Below are positions 24,856 to 32,344 of a stretch of 64,000 nucleotides of DNA, piece by piece (the first letter of the stretch is position 1; each line of letters opens with the position of its first letter). The stretch spans positions 620,001 through 684,000 of the forward strand of contig CAWGOE010000004.1 in assembly GCA_963824215.1 (NCBI GenBank), in the 5' to 3' direction. The notes under the pieces are model-generated. The model was given only the letters and a program-made list of their open reading frames with translations, did not search any database and was not told the DNA's origin. This stretch comes from VRUE01 sp963824215 (GTDB lineage: Bacteria > Actinomycetota > Thermoleophilia > Solirubrobacterales > 70-9). The translations under genes were made by a program, and so were the position numbers.

Positions 24856-25110
24856 ATGGACTACGAATTGATCTTCTACCTAGCTGGTGGGGCGCTCACC
24901 GTCTCGGCCGTGATCGTCAGCATCCTTGGCCTGCGGCTGAAGAGCTTCCCAGGGCGACTCGGTCCGGTCGTCGCCCTCTGGTTCGTCGCCCTGATCGGGG
25001 TGACGACGACCTTTGCCGTGCTCCACTCCCAGCACGAGGAAGAGCATCACGAGGAGGAGGTCGGGCTGCCGCATGCAACCGAAGAGGCCGAACAAGAGGA
25101 GAACCAGTAG
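24856..25110 (+). CDS. Small two-helix membrane protein with His/Glu-rich tail
   Basis: 84 residues with two transmembrane helices (about 5-27 and 35-57) and a cytoplasmic or exposed tail very rich in His and Glu (SQHEEEHHEEE). The tail could bind metal. I do not recognise a family. The gene stands alone between rny and miaB with its own -10-like box, and its stop codon is the first three bases of structured element D. Confidence 0.65.
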   Translation: MDYELIFYLAGGALTVSAVIVSILGLRLKSFPGRLGPVVALWFVALIGVTTTFAVLHSQHEEEHHEEEVGLPHATEEAEQEENQ

Positions 25111-25229
25111 ACGCCTGCAAACCGTCGCATCTCGGGGTCTTCGGTCGCCCGCCTCGGGTCACGCACTACAAGTGCGCTCCCCTCGCCGGTCTCCCTGCAT
25201 CCCCCGACCTGCTCGGTTTTCGGCGTCTA
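25108..25229 (+). repeat. Structured 3' element, family 2, copy D
   Basis: Outer arms TAGACGCC (25108-25115, including the upstream stop codon) and GGCGTCTA (25222-25229) are perfect; AAACCG (25119-25124) pairs further in with CGGTTT (25214-25219). The core TCGCATCTCGGGGTCTTCGG is followed by an inner hairpin CGCACT/AGTGCG around ACA near 25162-25176 and by CTCCCTGCAT (25191-25200). The right arm overlaps the putative miaB -10 box. Confidence 0.8.
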
Positions 25230-25233
25230 ACCT
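25228..25233 (+). promoter_or_regulatory. -10-like box of miaB
   Basis: TAACCT, 8 nt before the ATG at 25242 and partly inside the right arm of element D. Confidence 0.4.
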
Positions 25234-25241
25234 AGTTGGCG

Positions 25242-26561
25242 ATGTCCAGCTATCACGTCACCACGTTCGGTTGCCAGATGAACGTGCACGACTCCGAGCG
25301 GATGCAGGGGATGCTCGAGTCGCTCGGCTACGAGCGGGCGGAAAGCCGCGCCGATGCCGATCTAATCCTCTTCAACACCTGCTCGATCCGTGAGTCGGCG
25401 GATAACCGCTTCGTTGCCCATCTCGGCGAGGCGAAGCGGCTCAAGTCCGAAGACCCAGAGCGCGTGGTCGGTGTCGGCGGTTGCTGGGCTCAGTCGGTCA
25501 AGGAGGAGGTCTTCGAGCGCTTCCCTTTCGTTGACGTCGCCTTCGGGCCTGGGCAGATCCACCGCCTCGCCGAGTTCCTCAACTCGGACTCGCTAACTGC
25601 CCAGGGTTACTTCGAGTTCGAGGACTTCTCCGGCCATCTTCCGGCCCGCCGGGAGCGAGAGTTCCAGGGCTGGCTGCAGATCTCGCAGGGCTGTAACTGC
25701 AAGTGCTCGTACTGCATCGTTCCCTCCACCCGGGGGCGGGAGGAGAGTCGCGATCCGACTGAGCTGGTGACCGAGGCCGAGGCGCTCGCCGCTGACGGAG
25801 TGCTCGAGCTGACCCTGCTGGGCCAAAACGTCAACAGCTACGGGCGTGACTTGTCACAAGAGTCGCGGACTAGCTTTGCCGAGTTGCTGGAGCGGATCGA
25901 CGCGGTCGACGGGATCGAGCGCATCCGCTACACCAGCCCCCACCCCAAGGACATGAAGGAGGACGTGATCCGCGCGCACGCGGAGCTGGAGAGCCTCTGC
26001 GAGCACATCCACCTGCCCCTGCAGTCGGGCTCGAGCCAGGTCCTCAAACGGATGCGCCGCACCTACGATCGCCAGCGCTACCTGGATCGCGTCTCGCTGA
26101 TTCGCGAGCACGTGCCCGACTGCTCGATCACCACCGACATCATCGTCGGCTTTCCCGGCGAGACCGAGGCCGATTTCGAGCAAACGCTCGAGTTGGTTGA
26201 CGAGGTTGGCTACGACAGCGCCTTCACCTTCATCTTCTCGCCACGGCGTGAAACCGAGGCGGCGACGATGGGTGAGCAGGTTCCCCACCCGGTCAAGACC
26301 GAGCGGATGGCGCGGTTGGTCGAGCTGGTCCAGCGGCGCGCGACCGAGCGGGCGCAGCGGTTCGTCGGGCGCGAGGTTGAGGTGCTGGTTGAGGGTCCCA
26401 GTCGAACTGATCCGACGCGGTTGCGGGGTAAAACCAGGCACAACAAGACGGTTAACTTCGATGGAACGGGGAAGCCCGGTGAGTTCGTGGCGGTACAGAT
26501 CGATGCCGCTACCTCGACGACCCTCAGCGGGACCGAGAAGTTGCTCAGCCGTGTCGGTTGA
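25242..26561 (+). CDS. miaB: tRNA-2-methylthio-N6-dimethylallyladenosine synthase
   Basis: Radical-SAM methylthiotransferase acting on A37 of tRNAs after MiaA. The N-terminal UPF0004 domain has C11 (FGCQMN), C47 (NTCSIRES) and C81 (GGCWAQ) for the auxiliary 4Fe-4S cluster. The radical-SAM cluster motif CxxxCxxC is C151/C155/C158 (in CNCKCSYC). A TRAM domain occupies the C-terminus (KTVNFDGTGKPGEFVAVQI). ATG 25242 matches the -10 spacing and the usual start just before YHVTTFGCQMN; a TTG two codons upstream is possible. miaA, the preceding enzyme in the pathway, lies directly downstream. Confidence 0.95.
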   Translation: MSSYHVTTFGCQMNVHDSERMQGMLESLGYERAESRADADLILFNTCSIRESADNRFVAHLGEAKRLKSEDPERVVGVGGCWAQSVKEEVFERFPFVDVAFGPGQIHRLAEFLNSDSLTAQGYFEFEDFSGHLPARREREFQGWLQISQGCNCKCSYCIVPSTRGREESRDPTELVTEAEALAADGVLELTLLGQNVNSYGRDLSQESRTSFAELLERIDAVDGIERIRYTSPHPKDMKEDVIRAHAELESLCEHIHLPLQSGSSQVLKRMRRTYDRQRYLDRVSLIREHVPDCSITTDIIVGFPGETEADFEQTLELVDEVGYDSAFTFIFSPRRETEAATMGEQVPHPVKTERMARLVELVQRRATERAQRFVGREVEVLVEGPSRTDPTRLRGKTRHNKTVNFDGTGKPGEFVAVQIDAATSTTLSGTEKLLSRVG

Positions 26562-26671
26562 GGCGGTGTCGGGGCTACCCCTCCCTCAACTTTTTCGGTG
26601 GAGTCGGAGCAGTCATCCGCCATTCCGGCGGCGAAAAAGCACAAGCCGTTCGGGGCAGCCCCGACACCGCC
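26562..26671. repeat. Structured 3' element, family 1, copy B
   Basis: Lies between miaB and miaA and begins at the base after the miaB stop. Outer arm GGCGGTGTCGGGGCTACCCC (26562-26581) pairs with 26652-26671 at 19 of 20 positions. Inner ACTTTTTCG (26589-26597) faces CGAAAAAG (26632-26639). The core CTTTTTCGGTGGA and ACAAGCCGTTC matches copy A while the outer arms have unrelated sequence. Confidence 0.87.
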
Positions 26672-26687
26672 ATCTCGGATCGCCTAA

Positions 26688-27419
26688 GTGAACGTCGTCG
26701 GGATCTTCGGCCCCACCGGGGTCGGGAAGACCGGGATCGCGATCGCGCTTGCCGAAGAGCTGCGTAAACAGGGCGAGGACCCCGTCGCGATCTCGTGTGA
26801 TGCGTTGCAGGTGTACGAAGGGCTGAGCGTTCTCACCGGAGTCGCCACGGCCGCGGAGCAGAGCAAGCTGGAGCATCGCTTGGTCGAGTTCGTTCCCCTT
26901 ACCCAGCCGTTTTCCGTGGGTGACTACATGGGGTTGGCCCATGCGGAGATCGATGCGGCGTTGGAGGCTGGGCGGCGGCCGATTGTTGTGGGGGGGACGG
27001 GGCTTTATTTGCGCGCGGCTGTTGCCGAGCTGTCGCTTGAAAAAGTGCCCTCTGGCTCGGAAGACTCCGAGCTTTGGTCTCCTGAGACGCGGCTGCCGAC
27101 GACTATTTTCGGGCTCGATATGGACCGGGTCCTGCTCTATGAGCGGATCGATGCGCGGACTGAGGCGATTGTGGCCAGTGGGGCGGAGGAGGAGGTGCGA
27201 CGGGCGGAAGCGTTGGGTCCCTCGCGCACTGCCCGCAAGGCGCTCGGATTCGACGAGCTGCTCGCCGGTGACATCGAGCAGATGAAGCAGCGCTCGCGTA
27301 ACTACGCCCGCCGGCAGCTGACCTGGATGCGCAAGGTGCCCAACCTGCACTCGATCGATCGCACTGGCCGCGGAGACGCCAGCGTCGCCGCTGAGATTCT
27401 CGCCCGGCTCCGTGAATAG
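26688..27419 (+). CDS. miaA: tRNA dimethylallyltransferase, unusually short
   Basis: Transfers a dimethylallyl group to A37 of tRNA. The P-loop GPTGVGKT, CDALQVYEGLSVLTG, the substrate motif GRRPIVVGGTGLYLRA and the C-terminal KQRSRNYARRQLTWMRK are all present. Length is only 243 residues against about 300-316 for studied enzymes: after AELSLEK the segment that normally holds the LHxxLxxxDP and PNDxxRxxRALE motifs is missing, with a smooth join to TRLPTTIFGLDMDRVLLYERI. There is no frameshift. Wobble positions in 26930-27240 use T and G more than neighbouring genes. Start is GTG. Confidence 0.88.
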   Translation: MNVVGIFGPTGVGKTGIAIALAEELRKQGEDPVAISCDALQVYEGLSVLTGVATAAEQSKLEHRLVEFVPLTQPFSVGDYMGLAHAEIDAALEAGRRPIVVGGTGLYLRAAVAELSLEKVPSGSEDSELWSPETRLPTTIFGLDMDRVLLYERIDARTEAIVASGAEEEVRRAEALGPSRTARKALGFDELLAGDIEQMKQRSRNYARRQLTWMRKVPNLHSIDRTGRGDASVAAEILARLRE

Positions 27420-27422
27420 GCT
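27417..27422 (+). promoter_or_regulatory. -10-like box of dapF
   Basis: TAGGCT, overlapping the miaA stop, 6 nt before the ATG at 27429. Confidence 0.4.
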
Positions 27423-27428
27423 GCCGTA

Positions 27429-28274
27429 ATGCGATTCGAGAAGTGGACCGCGCTCGGGAACGATTATGTGATCGTCGAGGCGGAGGCGCTGCCTTGGGGC
27501 CTCACGGGTGCCCGGGTGCAGCGCATCTGCGACCCGCACTTCGGCATCGGCGCCGATGGGGTTCTGCTGCTCTCGCGCAGCGACGACCCCGAGTACGTCG
27601 CAGAGCTGCGCATCTTCAACCCCGATGGCTCGGAGGCCGAGCTCTCGGGCAACGGGGCGCGGGAGGCGATCCTCTACCTGCGCCGTCAGGGTTGGACCGA
27701 CGCCGACACCTTCTCGATCCTCACGGTCGCCGGGCCAATCACGCCGACGATCACCTCGGAGCGGACCTGCTCGGTCGAGATGGGCAGGGCCTCGACGGAG
27801 TCGAAGGATTTTCCGTCGGGAGGGCCGGGCGGCCGCGGCGCCCTGAGTGCAGCCGGGCGAGAGTGGGATTTCCAGCACGTCTCGATCGGCAACCCGCAGT
27901 GCGCGATCGAGGTCGGCGAGGAGCTCGAGGGGTTGGATCTCATCGCGATTGGCCCCGGCATCGAAGGCCATGAGCTCTTCCCCAACCGCACCAACGTCTC
28001 CTTCTTGCGGGTCGACGGCAACCGGGTGCGGGCGCGGATCTTCGAGCGCGGGGTGGGCGAGACGCTCTCCTCGGGAACCGGCGCCAGCGGAGCAGCGGTC
28101 ACGGCCTTCCTGCGCGGCGCGCCGAGCCCGATCGTGGTCGAGCTCGACGGCGGCGAGCTGGAGGTCGAGATCTCTAAGGACCTCGACGTGCGGCTGAGCG
28201 GTTGGGCCGAGCCGATCTGCTCTGGCGAGCTCTCGCCCGAGCTGCTGCAGGCGTTGTCCGACCTCAGCGACTAG
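27429..28274 (+). CDS. dapF: Diaminopimelate epimerase family protein lacking both catalytic cysteines
   Basis: 281 residues with clear DapF fold signatures: KWTALGNDYVIVEA, FGIGADGVLLL, IFNPDGSEAELSGNGAR, IGNPQCAI and RIFERGVGETLSSGTGASG. In studied enzymes the two acid/base residues are Cys in GNGxRC and in GETxxCGTGAC. Here they are Glu79 and Ser215, and the His of GNPH is Gln157. The frame is intact, so a sequencing slip cannot explain both. It lies between miaA and the DAP aminotransferase, which argues for a role in lysine/peptidoglycan precursor synthesis, but epimerase activity by the known two-thiol mechanism is not possible. Confidence 0.85.
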   Translation: MRFEKWTALGNDYVIVEAEALPWGLTGARVQRICDPHFGIGADGVLLLSRSDDPEYVAELRIFNPDGSEAELSGNGAREAILYLRRQGWTDADTFSILTVAGPITPTITSERTCSVEMGRASTESKDFPSGGPGGRGALSAAGREWDFQHVSIGNPQCAIEVGEELEGLDLIAIGPGIEGHELFPNRTNVSFLRVDGNRVRARIFERGVGETLSSGTGASGAAVTAFLRGAPSPIVVELDGGELEVEISKDLDVRLSGWAEPICSGELSPELLQALSDLSD

Positions 28275-28277
28275 ATT
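28272..28277 (+). promoter_or_regulatory. -10-like box of the aminotransferase gene
   Basis: TAGATT, overlapping the dapF stop, 9 nt before the GTG at 28287. Confidence 0.35.
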
Positions 28278-28286
28278 TCCGCGCCC

Positions 28287-29456
28287 GTGGGAATCGCAGA
28301 CCCATCCAAGCGCCTGGAGGCGATGCCTCCGTACATGTTCCAGGAACTGGAGCGGCGGATCGCCGAGAAGCGCGCCGCCGGCATCGACGTGATCAGCCTC
28401 GGAATTGGCGACCCCGACGAGCCGACCTATCCGCACGTCGTCAAGGCGATGCAGGAAGCCGTCGGCGACCCCGGCACGCACAAGTACCCGAGCAACCGCG
28501 GCCGCGACGAGTTCCGCGAGGCCTTCGCCCGCTTCTATGGCCGGCGCTTTGGGGTCGATATCGATCCCGCCAGCGAGGTCATCCCGGCGATCGGCGCCAA
28601 GGAGTGCATCTACAACCTCTGCTTCGCCTTCCTCGACCCCGGTGGCATTGCCCTGGCCTCCGATCCCGGTTATCCCGTCTACACCGGCGGCCCGATCCTC
28701 GCCGGCGCGACGCCGGAGCTGCTGCCGTTGGTCCCCGAGCTGGGCTTTGCCCCGGACCTGAGCGCTGTGCCTGCCGACGTCGCCGCCAAGGCGCGGCTGA
28801 TGTTCATCAACTACCCCAACAATCCGACCGGCGCCGTCGTGCCCGAGGGCTTCTTCGAGCTCGTCGTCTCCTTTGCTCGCGAGCACGAGATCCTCGTCGT
28901 CCACGACAACGCGTACTCAGAGACCACCTATGACGGCTACGTTGCGCCGAGCTTCCTCGCCACCCCGGGGGCCAAGGAGGTCGGCGTCGAGGTCTTCTCG
29001 CTCTCCAAGGGCTTCAACATGACCGGCTGGCGCTGCGCCGCGATCCTTGGTAACGCCGAGGCTGTGCAGACCTACTGGCGGCTAAAGACCAACGTCGACT
29101 CCGGCCTCTTCGAGGCGGTGCAGCTGGCCGGTGTTGCAGCTCTTGAGGGACCGGCTGGTCCGCTGGAGCGGATGAACGAGACCTACGCCCGCCGCCGTGA
29201 CCTCGTCGTCTCGGCGCTGGCTGAGATCGGCGTCGAAGTCACGGCGCCAAAGGGGACCATCTACGTTTGGGCCCCGGTTCCCGAGGGCCACACCTCGACC
29301 TCCTTCGCCGAGCTGGTGCTCGAAGAGGCGGCCGTCGTTGTCTCGCCCGGCTCGATGTACGGGCCGAGCGGCGAGGGCTTCTTCCGCATCGCCCTGACCA
29401 CCCCGGACGAGCAGATCACCGAGGCGGTCGAGCGGATGCGCGAGCACCTGGCTTAG
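28287..29456 (+). CDS. dapL: LL-diaminopimelate aminotransferase family
   Basis: PLP fold-type I aminotransferase of 389 residues. Signatures: SKRLEAMPPYMFQELE, DVISLGIGDPDEPTYPHV, HKYPSNRGRDEFREAFARFY, GAKECIYNLC, FINYPNNPTGA and the PLP lysine in FSLSKGFNMTGWR. The GIGDPD and YPSNRG motifs point to the DapL group, which makes LL-DAP from tetrahydrodipicolinate in one step. A DapC-type (N-succinyl) activity cannot be excluded. GTG start. It directly follows the dapF homologue and would supply that protein's substrate. Confidence 0.85.
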   Translation: MGIADPSKRLEAMPPYMFQELERRIAEKRAAGIDVISLGIGDPDEPTYPHVVKAMQEAVGDPGTHKYPSNRGRDEFREAFARFYGRRFGVDIDPASEVIPAIGAKECIYNLCFAFLDPGGIALASDPGYPVYTGGPILAGATPELLPLVPELGFAPDLSAVPADVAAKARLMFINYPNNPTGAVVPEGFFELVVSFAREHEILVVHDNAYSETTYDGYVAPSFLATPGAKEVGVEVFSLSKGFNMTGWRCAAILGNAEAVQTYWRLKTNVDSGLFEAVQLAGVAALEGPAGPLERMNETYARRRDLVVSALAEIGVEVTAPKGTIYVWAPVPEGHTSTSFAELVLEEAAVVVSPGSMYGPSGEGFFRIALTTPDEQITEAVERMREHLA

Positions 29457-29490
29457 GCAGTCCAGGCGCTCGCGCGACAGCTCCTACGGG

Positions 29491-30334
29491 CTACTTCACC
29501 TCGATTTCGTCGACCATGCCCTTGACGGCGTGCGGCGGGCCACCCTGTCGGTCGCTGATGAAACAGAGCAGGGCGTAGCGGCCCGGCTTCAGGTCGAGGG
29601 TGACGACCTGGCCTTCGCCGCCTTCGAGGACCGCCGTGTTCTGGGTGCCCTCTTCTTCGATCGGCGGCTGGCCTTTTTCGGATTTGATCGTCCGCTCCAC
29701 ATCATCGGCAGTGGCGTCGTCTTTCAGCGGCGCAGCGATCAGGTGGTGGGGCTGGACGCCGCCGTTCTCGAAGTCGATTTCGACTTCGCCAGAGGGGAAG
29801 CTCATCGGCTTCGAACCCGTACTCAATCGCGGTTACGGTCCCGTCGCCTTCCTCGACCTCCTCGTCGGATTCATCGCCGGTTACATCGACGACTGCGATC
29901 CCGTCCGCAGTCGGTTTGCCGCCTTCGGTATCGATGCCGTAGTAGGTGCCCGGCTTTAACACCTGCGTCACGGTCGCGTTCTCGCCGGCCGCAAGGATGC
30001 CAACGCCGCCGCCGCCGAAGAACCACTCCGGGAAGGCCTGGCCTTTCATCGCTTTTTCGAGTCCTCCGATGACTTCCTCGGTCGAGTGTTCACCCTCGAC
30101 CCGGATCAGCTGCATATCGCCTTCGCCGTCGGATTCGTTCTCCAGGGTGATTTCGGCGAGGCCGGTCTCGGCGCTGCTGGGCCCGGCAATCTTCGTCTCT
30201 TTGCCCTGTTCGCTCAGGGTGAAGGTCAGCTCCTGCGGCTCATCGTCACCGCATGCGGTGACGGCTGCCGCGGTGAGCGCGGCTGCGATGCAGACAAGGA
30301 TGCCCCTGCTTACGCGACTGGCTCTGCGTTTCAA
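29491..30334 (-). pseudogene. Cupredoxin-like lipoprotein with a single-base frameshift
   Basis: Two overlapping minus-strand frames make one protein of about 280 residues. The first (30334 to 29702) starts with TTG behind a GAGAGGA ribosome-binding site and a lipoprotein signal (lipobox VTAC, residues 25-28); it continues with a beta-rich domain to AIEYGFEADELP. The second (to 29491) resumes as PSGEVEIDFENGG and contains H..., C-x10-H-x4-M (CFISDRQGGPPHAVKGM), which resembles a type 1 copper site. Removing one base from the four-G run at 29794-29797 restores a continuous frame. Either a sequencing error or a recent inactivation; the function would be extracytoplasmic, possibly copper or electron transfer. 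Confidence 0.75.
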
Positions 30335-30397
30335 GTCGGTTCCTCTCTCTGATGGGACGGGACGGTGGCCAGGGCGATACCCGGCGTGGTGGGCAAA

Positions 30398-31222
30398 CTA
30401 ACGCTTGCTCCAGTAGCGGTCGAGCCCCCGCCACTGGTACTCCGGCGGCACGCACTGGATCAGCTCCGCTGCGACCTCGGGGTTGTCGGCCTGCTCGGCA
30501 ACCCGGTCCCGGTGACGTCGCTCATAGTCCTCCTCGGAGAGCTTGCGGGCGAGCTGGGCCTCCTCGCGCAGGCGCCTCCCGACCTCGGCCAGGTGCTCGG
30601 CTGGGTTGTCGACTTGGCCAAAGTGAGTGAGCGCGAGTCGCTCGGGCTGCCAGGCTTCGACGATCCCGATCGAGTCTTCCCAGGTCTCGATATCGATGTC
30701 GGGCGGCGGCGTCGGCGGGACGACCAGGTTCGCGCCGGGGATCGTGACCGCGGCGACGTCGCCGACGAAGGCGACGCCGCTCTCCTCGTGCAGGTAACAG
30801 ACGTGATGGGAGGCGTGGCCGGGGGTGTAGGCGACACGCATGCCGAGCACTTGCTCGCCACCCACGAGCGGCCTCACGTTCTCCTCGGGCACCGGGACGA
30901 TCTCGCCCCAGAGCCGATCCATCTGGTCTCCGTAAAGCCGCCCGGCGCTGGCCAGCAGCTTTCCGGGGTCGATCAGGTGAGGCGCGCCGCGCTCGTGCAC
31001 GTAGACCTCGAGATCCGGCCAACGACGCACCAGGGCCCCGGTCGCCGCAGCGTGATCGAGATGAATGTGGGTGAGCAACAGCGCCCGCGGCTGCTCGTCG
31101 CCGAGGGACTCCAACAGAGTCGGCAAAGAAGACTCAGGACCTGGGTCGACAAGCGCCTCGTCTACGTGCCAGCAGCCGATCACGTGCGGCCGCCCGAGGT
31201 GCATGACATCGATTACGCGCAT
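30398..31222 (-). CDS. Metallo-beta-lactamase-fold hydrolase
   Basis: 274 residues with the binuclear zinc motif THIHLDH near residue 52, a second ligand in YTPGHASHHV and Asp in FVGDVAAV, and a C-terminal LTHFGQV. Substrate unknown; the shape resembles glyoxalase II/teichoic-acid type hydrolases. The long C-terminal helix (RRLREEAQLARKLSEEDYERR) is an extra module. An AGCCTA (minus: TAGGCT) box lies 7 nt before the ATG. Confidence 0.85.
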   Translation of the reverse strand: MRVIDVMHLGRPHVIGCWHVDEALVDPGPESSLPTLLESLGDEQPRALLLTHIHLDHAAATGALVRRWPDLEVYVHERGAPHLIDPGKLLASAGRLYGDQMDRLWGEIVPVPEENVRPLVGGEQVLGMRVAYTPGHASHHVCYLHEESGVAFVGDVAAVTIPGANLVVPPTPPPDIDIETWEDSIGIVEAWQPERLALTHFGQVDNPAEHLAEVGRRLREEAQLARKLSEEDYERRHRDRVAEQADNPEVAAELIQCVPPEYQWRGLDRYWSKR

Positions 31223-31229
31223 TTGCGTC

Positions 31230-31235
31230 AGCCTA
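31230..31235 (-). promoter_or_regulatory. -10-like box of the MBL hydrolase gene
   Basis: TAGGCT on the minus strand, 7 nt before the ATG at 31222. Confidence 0.4.
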
Positions 31236-31239
31236 TGGA

Positions 31240-31300
31240 AGTCGGGGGAGGACTCTCCGGAGCCTCCCCAGCTGTTGCTCCGGAGAGTCCTCCCCCGACT
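31240..31300. repeat. Perfect 23-bp inverted repeat (hairpin)
   Basis: Arms 31240-31262 and 31278-31300 are exact reverse complements (both contain GGACTCTCCGG or its complement) with a 15-nt loop. It begins 3 bases beyond the epimerase stop, so it is the likely 3' end of that transcript, and it lies just upstream of the MBL gene's -10 box. No U tract follows. Confidence 0.85.
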
Positions 31301-31303
31301 CCT

Positions 31304-32296
31304 TCAAGCAACCGGCTCAGGGAAACGCTCGTCCCCCTCGAGCGTCTGCCGCAGCCCCTCTTCCATGCCGCGCGGCGCATAGCCGAGCTCGCGGCTTGCC
31401 TTCTCGTGGCTTGCCCAAAAGGTGACCCCGTCGGCGGAGCTGATCAGCTCACGCAGGTTGGGTGGCTGGCCGAGCATCTTGCCGACCAGCGGGCCGATCG
31501 GCGTCATCGCCTTCATCAACCCCACCGGCATCGCCCGCTTGGGCGCCTTGCGGCCGGTGGCGGCGGCCACGGTCTCGATCGCTTCGCGCATCGTCGTCAC
31601 CGGTCCGCTCAGCACGTAGGTCTCGCCAACCGTTCCCTTGTCGATCGCGAGAAGGATGCCGCCGGCGATGTCTTCGACGTGGGCGAGGCAGATGCCGAAC
31701 TCTGGGAACGGCATCAGCACCAGTTTTCCGGCGAAGAATTCCTGCAAGAGGTCGGCTACCTGGGACGTATCGCCGGGTCCGTAGACGCCGCCGGGCTGGA
31801 CGATCACTCCCGGAAGGCCGTCCTCGATCATCCGCTTGGCCACGCGGTGGCCCTCGAGCTTCGTCTCCTCGTAGTAGGAGGTGAATTCCTTGCCGGGGTG
31901 CTCGTAGGTCTCGTCGACCACCTTGCGGTGGGTATTGCCGAAAGCGCCGACGGTCGAGACGTAGACGACCTTGGCGACCTTGGTGTCGCGGGCGGCTTTG
32001 AGCACGGTCTCGGTGCCAGCGACGTTTGCCTCCCACATAGCCGGGCGCTGCTTGGCCGGTATCCCGACCTCGTACATCGCCGCCGCATGAACGACGGCGT
32101 CGCAGCCGTCCATGCCATTGCGGATCGCTTCGGAGTCGCCGAGGTCGCCACTGACGATCTGGCAGCCCAAGCCGGTCAGCTTCGTGGCCTTGTCGGGATT
32201 GCGGGCGAGGCAGACGACATCGTCGCCGCGCTCGCGCAGCTGGCGGACGACCTCGCCGCCGATGAACCCGGTTCCTCCCGTGACGAAGACCTTCAT
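31304..32296 (-). CDS. NAD-dependent epimerase/dehydratase (extended SDR)
   Basis: 330 residues. N-terminal NAD(P) motif MKVFVTGGTGFIGGEV, VSGDLGDSEAI, VVHAAAMYEVG, STVGAFG and the catalytic YxxxK in YYEETKLEGHRVAK. PGGVYGPGDTS and AHVEDIAGGILLAIDKG follow. It resembles dihydroflavonol-4-reductase-like and hopanoid-associated sugar epimerases; the substrate is unknown. Divergent from hflX. Confidence 0.85.
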   Translation of the reverse strand: MKVFVTGGTGFIGGEVVRQLRERGDDVVCLARNPDKATKLTGLGCQIVSGDLGDSEAIRNGMDGCDAVVHAAAMYEVGIPAKQRPAMWEANVAGTETVLKAARDTKVAKVVYVSTVGAFGNTHRKVVDETYEHPGKEFTSYYEETKLEGHRVAKRMIEDGLPGVIVQPGGVYGPGDTSQVADLLQEFFAGKLVLMPFPEFGICLAHVEDIAGGILLAIDKGTVGETYVLSGPVTTMREAIETVAAATGRKAPKRAMPVGLMKAMTPIGPLVGKMLGQPPNLRELISSADGVTFWASHEKASRELGYAPRGMEEGLRQTLEGDERFPEPVA

Positions 32297-32305
32297 CGGC
32301 CGCTA

Positions 32306-32311
32306 AGCCTA
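32306..32311 (-). promoter_or_regulatory. -10-like box of the epimerase gene
   Basis: TAGGCT on the minus strand, 9 nt before the ATG at 32296. Confidence 0.4.
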
Positions 32312-32330
32312 TCCGGACTGGGTCGACGCC

Positions 32331-32336
32331 TACAAT
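32331..32336 (+). promoter_or_regulatory. -10-like box of hflX
   Basis: TACAAT, 8 nt before the GTG at 32345. Confidence 0.5.
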
Positions 32337-32344
32337 CGGCCTCA

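Noticed and set aside
29794..29797. Programmed ribosomal frameshifting in the lipoprotein gene
   Set aside because: There is no slippery heptamer plus downstream structure that I can see, and another homopolymer slip occurs at 59267; an error or mutation is simpler.
30365..32344. An open frame of over 600 codons upstream of and in frame with hflX
   Set aside because: It runs antisense through the MBL hydrolase and epimerase genes, whose products have clear family motifs. HflX starts at GTG 32345 behind a TACAAT box.
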